Positions 38,025-46,544 of a DNA stretch of 46,544 nucleotides are shown one piece after another (position 1 is the first letter of the stretch; each line of letters opens with the position of its first letter). The notes under the pieces are model-generated. The model had not been told where the DNA came from and ran no database searches. It saw only the letters and a program-made list of their open reading frames with translations. A program made the position numbers and the translations under genes. The stretch is from contig DXFP01000021.1 in assembly GCA_019114385.1 (NCBI GenBank), forward strand, positions 1 to 46,544, in the 5' to 3' direction. The stretch is from Candidatus Ligilactobacillus excrementigallinarum (lineage in GTDB: Bacteria; Bacillota; Bacilli; Lactobacillales; Lactobacillaceae).

Positions 38025-38312
38025 GTGTGTCAAAACACCAAAAACAGGCATGTTGTAAGAAAAACGGACGAATTACGTAGGATTAATTCGGAAGTTTTTG
38101 AACTTACAACATGCCTGTTTGTTTTGGAAGTTGATTATGCGGATATAGAAATAGGAGCTAGACTGATGTCGCAGCCTCTTTCATGGTTTATATAATTGAG
38201 TTCAAAAAAAACGAGTACGCCTATAAGTTTGAAATTCTCTGAATTCTTGCTTTATGATTCAGAAGATTTTTCCCTTACAAGGTACTCGTTTTTGGTGTCT
38301 TATTACACTTCT
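38025..38312. repeat. Intergenic inverted-repeat element, copy E (two hairpin arms, full length)
   Basis: gtgtgtcaaaacacc-aaacaggcatgttgtaag...cttacaacatgcctgttt (perfect 18-bp stem)...gcagcctcttt...aaacgagtac...gtactcgttt-ttggtgtcttattacac. Confidence 0.85.
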
Positions 38313-38318
38313 ATTTAA

Positions 38319-39086
38319 TTATAATGATTCTTTTTGCAATTGAGGCATCATTTTACTAAACATTTGCTTAGTTAATTTAGCTACTAATTGCTTTTCTTGT
38401 TTAGCAGTAATCTTCTTAGTTAATTCTGCTTTTTGTTGAGCAGACATATTTGGATTTTTGGCTAATTGCTTCATCATTTCAGCCTTAACCATTCCAGGTA
38501 ATTGTTGCTTAACTTGAGCAGTTAATTGTGCCTTGGCTTGCTTTTGTTCTTGTTTCATTGATTTCAATTGATCAGTACTTAATACTAACCAGTCATTTGG
38601 AACCTTAAAAACATAAGTATAATGTGAAACTTCTTTATTTAATCCTAAGCCGCTAAACATTGCTTTCCAAAAATCATTTTGATATTCATAGTGGTATTTT
38701 TTAATCTGAACTTCAGGAGTTTTAATATTGCTGTGTTCAACTTTTGTAGTTACATTGTAATCAATTTTAGTCTTTTGATTTTTGTTAGGTTGATCAGCAG
38801 TCCGGTAGACGAAAATCTTTTCTTTACCATTTCCTAAAGCTTTATAAACTGTTAATTTTAATTGTGAATCTTTACCAGTTGTAGAAACTAAATCTTTTGT
38901 TTCAGTTGTTGTGATAGATTTCATTCCGAGATGCTTAGAATCATTCATCATCAATGTAATCGAGCAACAAGCTGATAAAATTAAGAAAAAGATTGAAGTT
39001 GTGTAGCGTAAAACTGGTTTTTTCACAAATGCAATAAATGTAATGGCAAATAAAGCCATGCTGATCAGTAAGATCCAAAGAACCAT
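38319..39086 (-). CDS. DUF4811-family membrane protein
   Basis: Two N-terminal TMs, Lys/Gln-rich C-terminus; adjacent to a DHA2 MFS transporter. Confidence 0.65.
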   Translation of the reverse strand: MVLWILLISMALFAITFIAFVKKPVLRYTTSIFFLILSACCSITLMMNDSKHLGMKSITTTETKDLVSTTGKDSQLKLTVYKALGNGKEKIFVYRTADQPNKNQKTKIDYNVTTKVEHSNIKTPEVQIKKYHYEYQNDFWKAMFSGLGLNKEVSHYTYVFKVPNDWLVLSTDQLKSMKQEQKQAKAQLTAQVKQQLPGMVKAEMMKQLAKNPNMSAQQKAELTKKITAKQEKQLVAKLTKQMFSKMMPQLQKESL

Positions 39087-39089
39087 TAA

Positions 39090-40589
39090 TTACGCCTCCT
39101 TTTCTGCTGAGTGATTAACATCATTTTTAACTAAACCGGCATTCTTCTTCAATAAGAAAGCTAAGATTAAGCCTAAGATACCGAAGACAACAGCTGTAAA
39201 GAATGCTGCGTGGTAACCATTTAATGCGGCAGTGATTGCTTCATGCTTGTATTGCAATGGAGCAGTGTGAAGCAAGTGCTTGCTTGGCATTTGATCACTT
39301 TGAATGTTTGAGTAAATAGTTGTAAAGATCGCAGTTCCGATAGCACCTAATACTTGACGTAAAGTGTTGTTGATAGCTGTCCCATCATTCATCTTATTTA
39401 AAGGTAATGAATTCAAACCGGCAGTTGTTGATGGCATTAATACTAAGGTAATTCCCATAACACGTACAGCATACAAAACAACAATTTCAATGATTGGTGT
39501 TGTAGTTGTCAATGTTGTGAAGTTGAATGTTCCTAAAGTTAATAATGTCAATCCAGCAATTGAAAGTGTTCTTGCACCTAAACGGTCAAATAACATTCCA
39601 GAAATTGGACTCATTAATCCCATTAATAATGCACCTGGAAGTAACATTAAACCAGAATGGAAAGCTGATTCTCCTCGCACAATTTGAATGTATAATGGAA
39701 GCACTAATTCAACCCCAACTAAGGCAATTCTAGCAATTGAACCTAAAAGGGATGCCAATGAGAAGTGCCAGTTCTTTAATAAGCGGATATCCAAGAAGGG
39801 CGTTTCCAACTTAAATTGACGCCAGCAGAATAATGCAATAAAAATAACGCCAATCACGATTGTTGAAATTACTACTTTAGAAGTCCAACCATCATTTCCA
39901 GCTTCAGAAACCCCATAAAGTAATGAACCAAATCCGATAATTGATAAGATTCCTGATAAAGTATCCAACTTAATTTTCTTAGTTGGTAAAACTTTCTTCA
40001 TGAAGAAAAAACTTAATAACAAGTCTAATCCAATAAATGGAAGAGTGATTCCGAAGATCATCCGCCAATTAAAGCGGTCGATAATCCATCCTGATAATGT
40101 TGGTCCGATAGCAGGTGCCACCCCAATTGCTAAACCAACCATTCCCATAATCGTTCCTCTTTTTTCAGGTGGGAAAATAGACATCGCAATTGATTGACCT
40201 AATGGAGTTAAGATACCACCACCAAGGGCAGCTACAATTCGTCCTGTAAGTAACATTGGGAAACTATTTGCTGCAAAACAAATGATATTTCCAATAAAGA
40301 ATAATCCCATTCCTACTATATATAATAACTTGGAACTGAAACGGTTCATCATCCATGCAGTAATTGGAATCATAACCCCTGTAACCAGCATAAATCCGGT
40401 TGATAACCACTGAACAGTGCTGGCTTCGATATTGAATTCATTCATTAATGTTGGATATGCAGTAGCAAGCATGGTTCCAGCAAGGAAAGTACCGAATAAA
40501 CCGACAATAATAGTGACCATCAGCAAACCGCGGTTATATGGCTTACCGTTCATATCAATTGGTTTTTTAGTATTTGAACTTGTCGTCAT
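39090..40589 (-). CDS. MFS transporter, DHA2 (EmrB/QacA-like) family
   Basis: 14-TM; LSTGFMLVTGVMIPITAWMMNRF, GRIVAALGGGILTPLGQSI, GWIIDRFNWRMIF; ATG 40589 with AGGAGG upstream. Confidence 0.9.
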   Translation of the reverse strand: MTTSSNTKKPIDMNGKPYNRGLLMVTIIVGLFGTFLAGTMLATAYPTLMNEFNIEASTVQWLSTGFMLVTGVMIPITAWMMNRFSSKLLYIVGMGLFFIGNIICFAANSFPMLLTGRIVAALGGGILTPLGQSIAMSIFPPEKRGTIMGMVGLAIGVAPAIGPTLSGWIIDRFNWRMIFGITLPFIGLDLLLSFFFMKKVLPTKKIKLDTLSGILSIIGFGSLLYGVSEAGNDGWTSKVVISTIVIGVIFIALFCWRQFKLETPFLDIRLLKNWHFSLASLLGSIARIALVGVELVLPLYIQIVRGESAFHSGLMLLPGALLMGLMSPISGMLFDRLGARTLSIAGLTLLTLGTFNFTTLTTTTPIIEIVVLYAVRVMGITLVLMPSTTAGLNSLPLNKMNDGTAINNTLRQVLGAIGTAIFTTIYSNIQSDQMPSKHLLHTAPLQYKHEAITAALNGYHAAFFTAVVFGILGLILAFLLKKNAGLVKNDVNHSAEKEA

Positions 40590-40813
40590 CCAAAAAGCCT
40601 CCTGTCTAAAATTTATATTCATATTATTATGATGCAAATTGTAGTTAAAAGCATGGAATTTGCACTTGATTTAAAAAATAATTAACAAATGTATAATATT
40701 ACACTTGTGTTTCTTATTACGCTTATATATAATAAACCTTGTGAGAAAGAAATGCAACCATTTTAGAAACATGTGAGTAAAAAATATGATTTTAAAAACA
40801 GGAGGTGAATTTC

Positions 40814-41353
40814 ATGGATCGTCGGGTAGTTAGGACGGTTAATCGAATTAAAAAAAGCTTTATCGATTTACTTCAAGAAGAAGACTTTAGTAAAATCACG
40901 GTGAAGATGATTTGTGATGCGGCTGATATTGAACGGAAGACTTTTTATTTACATTTTAAAGATAAGTATGACTTGCTGGATAAAATTTTGGAAGATAAAA
41001 TGGAACATTTCCGTGAACATGTGAATGCAATTCCAAATGTAGCACCAGCTGATTTTTATTATGAAGCATTGAATTTTTATGATCGAAACAAAGATATTTT
41101 TCATAAGGTATATAAAGGAAGAGGATCAGTTCCGATTCGTAAAAAAGTACAGCAGTATGTTTTGAAGCGGCTAGAGATGCGCTATGGTGAAAACCATAAT
41201 CCGGCAGTGATGAACTTTGTATCGGCGGGGATTAGCGGAGTTTTTGAAGCTTACGTAACGGGAAAATTACATGAAGATAAACGTAAAATTGCAAACGATA
41301 TTGCTAATTTAGTTGGACAAGCACGTGAGTATTTAGATAAAAATGAAAATTAA
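40814..41353 (+). CDS. TetR-family transcriptional regulator
   Basis: VNRIKKSFIDLLQEEDFSKITVKMICDAADIERKTFYLHFKDKYDLLDKI; divergent from the MFS gene. Confidence 0.9.
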   Translation: MDRRVVRTVNRIKKSFIDLLQEEDFSKITVKMICDAADIERKTFYLHFKDKYDLLDKILEDKMEHFREHVNAIPNVAPADFYYEALNFYDRNKDIFHKVYKGRGSVPIRKKVQQYVLKRLEMRYGENHNPAVMNFVSAGISGVFEAYVTGKLHEDKRKIANDIANLVGQAREYLDKNEN

Positions 41354-41434
41354 ATTTTAATTTAAGCGAATTGTGAAATAGTGATTGTTACAATAATGAA
41401 TTTGAAAATTTAACATAATTTGCGAAATAAATTT

Positions 41435-41478
41435 CCCCTGAAGGAACTAAGGAATGGTTAGTGGTTTCAGGGGTTTTT
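41435..41478 (+). terminator. Terminator of the TetR gene
   Basis: CCCCTGAA...TTCAGGGGTTTTTAT. Confidence 0.75.
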
Positions 41479-41617
41479 ATTATACTTCGCAAAATATATT
41501 TCATGAAAATATGTCATAAAATAGCACGTTTATGGCATAAAAAAACATATGGGCAACAGATTTTTTAAGTGGTATAGTACATTTTGATATTATTACCAAT
41601 AAAGGGAGAGTTATATT

Positions 41618-44600
41618 ATGGGAAAAGACGTTAAGAAACGTTTCAAAATGTATAAATCAGGTAAAAATTGGGTAATTGCACCTATTTTATTTTTAGGTTT
41701 ATCAGCTGGCGTGCAAAGTCATGTTGATCATGTGCACGCTGATACTGTTTCTTCAACCTCTAATACAGAAAAACAAGCAAGTACTCAAGCTAGTTCAATT
41801 CAACAATCACAAGTTGTATTGAAATCATCAACTGCAAGCAGTCAAGCTCAAACTGACTCAGCAAGTTCGGCAACTGTCTCATCAAAAGAAGATAATCAAC
41901 CAAATATTGAAGCAGCACAATCATCACAAGTTGAAAGTTCTTCAACTAAAGTAAGTTCAAAAGCTTCGTCAAGTAAAGCAGATGCAGTTCAAGCAGATGC
42001 TCAAAAACAAACTGATGTAAAAGCTCAAGCTGCAAATCAAACTCAATCAGCAACTGTTCAAAATCAAACTAAGCAATCAAAGCAACAAGATCTTAAACAA
42101 GATGATCAGCAAAAAAATCCTATTGCTCAACAAACACAAACTAAAACTCCAATGTTAAGGTTGGCAGTTCAATCACAAAATAACAATAATCAACAACAAG
42201 ATTATAATAAAGCTCCTGCGAATACTCATGATAATGGCTTAGTGAAGAAAATTAACCAAGAAGCTCAACGGAATGCTGCATCATTTAATAAGCAATTATC
42301 CAATGCGAAAGCTCGCAATGCGTATAATAAATTAAATGCAATGGGTAAGAGACTGGCTCAAGCCGCAAATTTAAACCTTTCAAACTTATCACAAACAGAA
42401 ATTGACGCCTTGAATAAAGTTTATGTTGATGGTGAATCATATGATGGTCAGTTAACATATTCACAATTTGAACAATATGGTAAGACTTTGGTTTCAGAAG
42501 ATAAGCAATTTGCAATTCCTAAGTTTGACAAAAGTAAAATTAAAAACTTTCCTGCAGCTACAACAAAGGATGCTGAATCAGGAAAAGTAGAAAACTTGGA
42601 TATTTGGGATTCATGGCCAGTAGTACATGCTGATAACGGTGGAGTTTACAACTGGAATGGTTACGAACTCGCAATCGGAATGATGGGTGTTACAAATAAC
42701 TGGAATGACGGCCACTTGTATTTATTGTATACAAAATATGGTGATACAAACTTTGATGATTGGAAATGTGCTGGCCCAATCTTTGGTTACAATGCAAGTT
42801 CACAACACCAACAATGGTCAGGTTCTGCAACAGTAAATCAAGATGGTTCAATCCAATTGTACTATACAGATGATGATTTAACTGATGGTAATAATCATCA
42901 AAGTTTAGCTTCAGCAACTGTTTATTTGAAGCAAAATAATGACGAAATCACAATCGATCATGTTGAAAATCAAAAAACATTATTCACAGGAGATGGCTAC
43001 TACTATCAAAGCTATCAACAATGGAAAGATGCTAATGATAAGATGGATGACTTCTGTTTACGTGATCCGCACGTCTTTGATTTAGATGGTAAGCGTTATT
43101 TAGCCTTTGAAGCAGGAACAGGTACATACAATTACCAAAGTGAAGATCAAATTTATAATTTACGCAATTATGGCGGTGCAACAATTGCAGAGGATATTCA
43201 AGACTTATTCTCAATTGTAAATAATAAAGATATGACACACCGTGCTTCATTAGCTAACGGATGTATTGGTCTGATGGAACTTGGCGGAACTGAAAAGAAT
43301 CCGACAGTCGCTGAGCTTTTTGCTCCATTAGTATCAACACCAATGGTTAGTGATGAAGTAGAACGTCCTGTAATCGTTAAGATTGATGATAAATATTATT
43401 TATTTACAGATACACGGTTAAATCGTGGTTCAAATGATCCATTAAATAATGAAGCCAATAAGAAGATTGGTGATAACGTTGGAATGATGGGCTTTGTATC
43501 TGATAGTTTGACTGGTGGATATAAACCATTGAATGGCTCGGGAGTTGTACTAACAGCTACTGTTCCAAATAATGATCGAACATCAACATATTCATGGTAT
43601 GCAGTTCCAATGTTTAAGAATAATGGTGATACAGCAAATTATGTCTTAATTACAGCTTATATGTCAAACCGTGGCTGGGCTGCAGGAAATAACATGGATT
43701 CAACTTGGGCTCCAAGCTTTGTTGTTAAGATTAATCCAGATGGTACAACTGAGGTATTAGATAACTCAGTAACTCCGCAACAAGGTGTTTGGGTTGCTCC
43801 AACTGTAACAGATAAGAGTCATATGGCAATTCAAGCTCAAGAAAATCCAGATGCTGTTCAAGTTAAAGAACATGGTAAATGGTACTTAAGAAACCGCGGA
43901 AACAATCGTAATTTGACAGGCTTCCAATATATTAAAGATCAAAACAAAACAGTCTACTATGATCCTAAGACAGGTGCAATGGTTTATGGTCAACAAAAGA
44001 TTAATGGTTACTGGTATTACTTTGATGATGTAACTGGTGCAATGAAGTTTGGCTATCAATGGATTGGTGGTAAACAACACAAGGAAGTTTACTACGACTT
44101 AGTAACTGGTGCGATGGTTTATGGTCAACAAAATATCAATGGTAAGTGGCAATACTTCGATCGCGTAACAGGTGCTCAAGTGAAGAACGGTTATGTTTGG
44201 ATTGGTAATCAACATAAAGAAGTCTACTATGATAAGAATGGAAACATGGTTTATGGCCAACAAAAGATCAATGGCAAATGGCAATACTTTGATACTGTAA
44301 CCGGTGCCCAAGCTAAAAACAAATATGTCTGGATTGCAAGTCAACATAAAGAAGTTTACTATGACAAGAATGGAAATATGGCCTATGGTCAGCAAAAAAT
44401 CAATGGCAAATGGCAATACTTTGATACTGTAACTGGTGCTCAAGCTAAGGACATGTATGTCTGGATTGGTAATCAACATAAAGAAGTTTACTATGACGAG
44501 AACGGAAATATGGTTTATGGCCAACAAAAGATTCACGGCAAGTGGCAATATTTCGATACTGTAACCGGTGCTCAAGCTAAGAACAAGTACGTTTGGATTG

Positions 44601-44977
44601 CAGGCCAACATAAAGAAGTCTTCTATGACAAGAACGGAAATATGGTTTATGGTCAGCAAAAGATCAACGGTAAATGGCAATATTTTGATCGCGTAACCGG
44701 TGCTCAAGTGAAGAATGGTTATGTTTGGATTGCTGATCAACAAAAAGAAACTTACTATGATCGTCTAGGTAATATGGTTTATGGTCAACGGAAGATCAAT
44801 GGTAAATGGCAATATTTTGACAAAGTAACCGGTGCCCAAGCTAAAAATAAATTTGTGAAGATTCCAAAACAACATAAGACAGTTTATTATGATGCAAACG
44901 GTAATATGTTATATGGAAGACACCAAATCGATGGCAAGTGGTACAACTTTGACAAAGTAACCGGTGCCGTTAAATAA
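41618..44977 (+). CDS. GH68 fructansucrase (levansucrase/inulosucrase) with C-terminal YG/GW cell-wall/glucan-binding-type repeats
   Basis: N-terminus FKMYKSGKNWVIAPILFLGLSAG (KxYKxGKxW-type signal); catalytic motifs WDSWP, RDPHVF, DEVERP intact; Ser/Gln-rich linker; ~44-aa repeats. Confidence 0.92.
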   Translation: MGKDVKKRFKMYKSGKNWVIAPILFLGLSAGVQSHVDHVHADTVSSTSNTEKQASTQASSIQQSQVVLKSSTASSQAQTDSASSATVSSKEDNQPNIEAAQSSQVESSSTKVSSKASSSKADAVQADAQKQTDVKAQAANQTQSATVQNQTKQSKQQDLKQDDQQKNPIAQQTQTKTPMLRLAVQSQNNNNQQQDYNKAPANTHDNGLVKKINQEAQRNAASFNKQLSNAKARNAYNKLNAMGKRLAQAANLNLSNLSQTEIDALNKVYVDGESYDGQLTYSQFEQYGKTLVSEDKQFAIPKFDKSKIKNFPAATTKDAESGKVENLDIWDSWPVVHADNGGVYNWNGYELAIGMMGVTNNWNDGHLYLLYTKYGDTNFDDWKCAGPIFGYNASSQHQQWSGSATVNQDGSIQLYYTDDDLTDGNNHQSLASATVYLKQNNDEITIDHVENQKTLFTGDGYYYQSYQQWKDANDKMDDFCLRDPHVFDLDGKRYLAFEAGTGTYNYQSEDQIYNLRNYGGATIAEDIQDLFSIVNNKDMTHRASLANGCIGLMELGGTEKNPTVAELFAPLVSTPMVSDEVERPVIVKIDDKYYLFTDTRLNRGSNDPLNNEANKKIGDNVGMMGFVSDSLTGGYKPLNGSGVVLTATVPNNDRTSTYSWYAVPMFKNNGDTANYVLITAYMSNRGWAAGNNMDSTWAPSFVVKINPDGTTEVLDNSVTPQQGVWVAPTVTDKSHMAIQAQENPDAVQVKEHGKWYLRNRGNNRNLTGFQYIKDQNKTVYYDPKTGAMVYGQQKINGYWYYFDDVTGAMKFGYQWIGGKQHKEVYYDLVTGAMVYGQQNINGKWQYFDRVTGAQVKNGYVWIGNQHKEVYYDKNGNMVYGQQKINGKWQYFDTVTGAQAKNKYVWIASQHKEVYYDKNGNMAYGQQKINGKWQYFDTVTGAQAKDMYVWIGNQHKEVYYDENGNMVYGQQKIHGKWQYFDTVTGAQAKNKYVWIAGQHKEVFYDKNGNMVYGQQKINGKWQYFDRVTGAQVKNGYVWIADQQKETYYDRLGNMVYGQRKINGKWQYFDKVTGAQAKNKFVKIPKQHKTVYYDANGNMLYGRHQIDGKWYNFDKVTGAVK
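43940..44965 (+). repeat. Intragenic tandem repeats, ~132-bp (44-aa) period, about 7-8 units
   Basis: VYYDKNGNMVYGQQKINGKWQYFDTVTGAQAKNKYVWIASQHKE-type units, near-identical at nucleotide level. Confidence 0.85.
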
Positions 44978-44989
44978 GATTGCATAAAG

Positions 44990-45017
44990 AAACCCGCGAG
45001 TGATTCGCGGGTTTTTC
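44990..45017. terminator. Bidirectional terminator
   Basis: AAACCCGCGA-gtgat-TCGCGGGTTTTTC. Confidence 0.85.
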
Positions 45018-45029
45018 TTATATTCAAAA

Positions 45030-45344
45030 TTAGTCTTCAGCAATATGTTCTTTAACTTGTTTAAAAATATTAATAATGTGACGATCAGCTAATTCATAAA
45101 TTACATTTTGACCTTCACGCTTGCCAATTACTAGATTAGTCTGACGCAAAATTTTTAATTGATGTGAAACAGCAGATTGTGAAATTCCAATTAATTCAGC
45201 GATTTCGTTTACAGATAATTTATCTTCAAATAATAAAAATAAAATCCGATAACGGGTTTGATCACCGAATGCCTTAAAAATTTGGACACTTTGTTCTGTT
45301 TCTTGAGGTGAAGGTAAGGTAAGATTATTATTTTTCTGCATCAA
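45030..45344 (-). CDS. ArsR/SmtB-family metalloregulator (alpha5-site, CzrA-like)
   Basis: SVNEIAELIGISQSAVSHQLKILRQTNLV; C-terminal DxH-x10-HxxE (DRHIINIFKQVKEHIAE). Confidence 0.88.
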   Translation of the reverse strand: MMQKNNNLTLPSPQETEQSVQIFKAFGDQTRYRILFLLFEDKLSVNEIAELIGISQSAVSHQLKILRQTNLVIGKREGQNVIYELADRHIINIFKQVKEHIAED

Positions 45345-45457
45345 TGTCGTCTACTTTCTAACTGAATTCGTGAATATTGTACGCCACCCATAATAATTTC
45401 GCAAATCAAAAATTGCTTGCATTTTGGTAACAGCTAAATTAAAATAATTGTAGATAT

Positions 45458-45477
45458 ATATGAATATATGTTCATAT
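45458..45477. promoter_or_regulatory. ArsR-type operator
   Basis: ATATGAA-TATATG-TTCATAT between the divergent regulator and ATPase. Confidence 0.75.
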
Positions 45478-45508
45478 GTTTACATAATTAGACAGAGGAG
45501 GGATAAAA

Positions 45509-46544
45509 ATGATTAATTCAAAATTAAATGCCAAGCAGCGCCGTGCTTTAATTCGAATTGTTGCGGGCATTCTTCTAGTGTTATGTGCGTCATTTTTAGT
45601 ACCTGAATCAAATTTAAAAATTGCAATTTATTTAATTGCATACTTAATTGCCGGATATCCAATCTTGATTAAAGCTATTCGTCATTTATTTCACGGCAAA
45701 TTATTTGATGAAAATTTTTTGATGACCGTGGCAACTGTCGGAGCAATCTTAATTCGGCAATTTCCTGAAGCAGTAATGGTGATTTTATTATATGAAATTG
45801 GTGAATTTTTCCAAGATAAAGCAATTGAATCTTCGCAAGCTTCGGTAACTGATTTGTTAGATAAACGACCATCAGAGACGTTGCGAATTCGTAATGGCCA
45901 TGAAGAAAAAATCCTTTCAGAAAAAGTTAAAGTTGGGGATTTACTAGTTATTAAACCAGGCGATCAGGTCCCAGTTGACGGTCGAATTATTGATGGTGAG
46001 GCTGATGTTGATACTGCAGTCTTAACAGGAGAATCTGTTCCGCGTCATTTACAAATTAATGACCAACTATTAAGCGGGATGATTGTTCAAGACGGGGTTT
46101 TAAAAGTCAAGGTAACGCATGCTTATAACGATTCAACTGTAGCTAAAATTTTAGATTTAGTAGAAAATGCTGCTAATCGTAAAACTAAGACAGAAAATTT
46201 TATTACTAAATTTAGTCGAGTTTACACTCCAGTTGTTGTTTTCAGCGCACTGCTATTAGCAATTGTTCCACCGTTAATATTGCATACTGAATTTCGTCCT
46301 TGGATTTCACGGGCACTGATTTTCTTAGTAATTTCATGTCCATGTGCATTAGTAATTTCTGTTCCACTAAGTTACTTTAGTGGGATTGGAGCAGCTTCTA
46401 AAATCGGCGCTTTAATAAAGGGCAGCAACTATTTAGAAGCTCTAACCAAGGTAGACGGCGCAATCTTTGATAAAACAGGAACGTTGACTAAAGGAAAATT
46501 TACGGTGACCCAGGTACATGCCGTGACAGGATTTTCGGAAGAAA
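45509..46544 (+). CDS. P1B-type heavy-metal (Zn/Cd/Co) ATPase, 3' end outside window
   Basis: ISCPCALVISVPLSYFSGIG, FDKTGTLTKG, VLTGESVP; open to window end (hence absent from the ORF track). Confidence 0.92.
   Translation, partial: MINSKLNAKQRRALIRIVAGILLVLCASFLVPESNLKIAIYLIAYLIAGYPILIKAIRHLFHGKLFDENFLMTVATVGAILIRQFPEAVMVILLYEIGEFFQDKAIESSQASVTDLLDKRPSETLRIRNGHEEKILSEKVKVGDLLVIKPGDQVPVDGRIIDGEADVDTAVLTGESVPRHLQINDQLLSGMIVQDGVLKVKVTHAYNDSTVAKILDLVENAANRKTKTENFITKFSRVYTPVVVFSALLLAIVPPLILHTEFRPWISRALIFLVISCPCALVISVPLSYFSGIGAASKIGALIKGSNYLEALTKVDGAIFDKTGTLTKGKFTVTQVHAVTGFSEE

Noticed and set aside
3266-38312. Intergenic repeats considered as CRISPR repeats or as an insertion sequence
   Set aside because: Copies are dispersed, inverted-symmetric and 160-290 bp, with no transposase ORF and no spacer pattern; a MITE-like origin remains possible
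44099-44743. 214-aa minus-strand ORF with a repetitive hydrophobic sequence
   Set aside because: Exactly antisense to the fructansucrase repeat array; its repetitiveness mirrors the coding-strand repeats and there is no independent RBS evidence
43940-44965. Regular direct repeats considered as a CRISPR-like array
   Set aside because: 132-bp period with in-frame translated repeats and no unique spacers; these are protein repeats
45675-45872. 65-aa minus-strand ORF
   Set aside because: Antisense inside the P-type ATPase gene, no supporting signals

Overview
46.5-kb low-GC Firmicutes window, most likely Lactobacillaceae (gdpP-rplI-dnaB order, fruRKA operon, and a GH68 fructansucrase with a KxYKxGKxW-type signal peptide and C-terminal YG/GW repeats). 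No rRNA, tRNA, CRISPR array or intact transposase was recognised. Main content: (i) a zinc-ribbon/PrsW membrane-protein cluster; (ii) a polyprenyl-phosphate sugar transfer locus (two GT-C paralogs, DedA, GtrB-like GT2, PAP2) interleaved with a split two-component system; (iii) fructose PTS operon; (iv) gdpP-rplI-dnaB and jag/khpB; (v) DUF1700-DUF4097-PspC envelope cluster; (vi) DUF4811/MFS with a divergent TetR; (vii) the GH68 enzyme; (viii) an ArsR/P-type metal ATPase pair, truncated by the window end. The strongest unexplained signal is a family of ~160-290 bp intergenic inverted-repeat elements. Intact copies occur in both orientations and only between convergent genes (5 of 8 convergent junctions). 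They have conserved termini and central hairpin but varying, still-complementary stems. A half copy sits at the truncation point of a DJ-1/PfpI-like gene. The second strongest signal is a ~600-bp hairpin-rich, largely non-coding stretch (about 36.53-37.18 kb) with its own promoter-like sequence, next to two tandem small paralogous ORFs. All calls come from reading the sequence and supplied translations; no database search was run.
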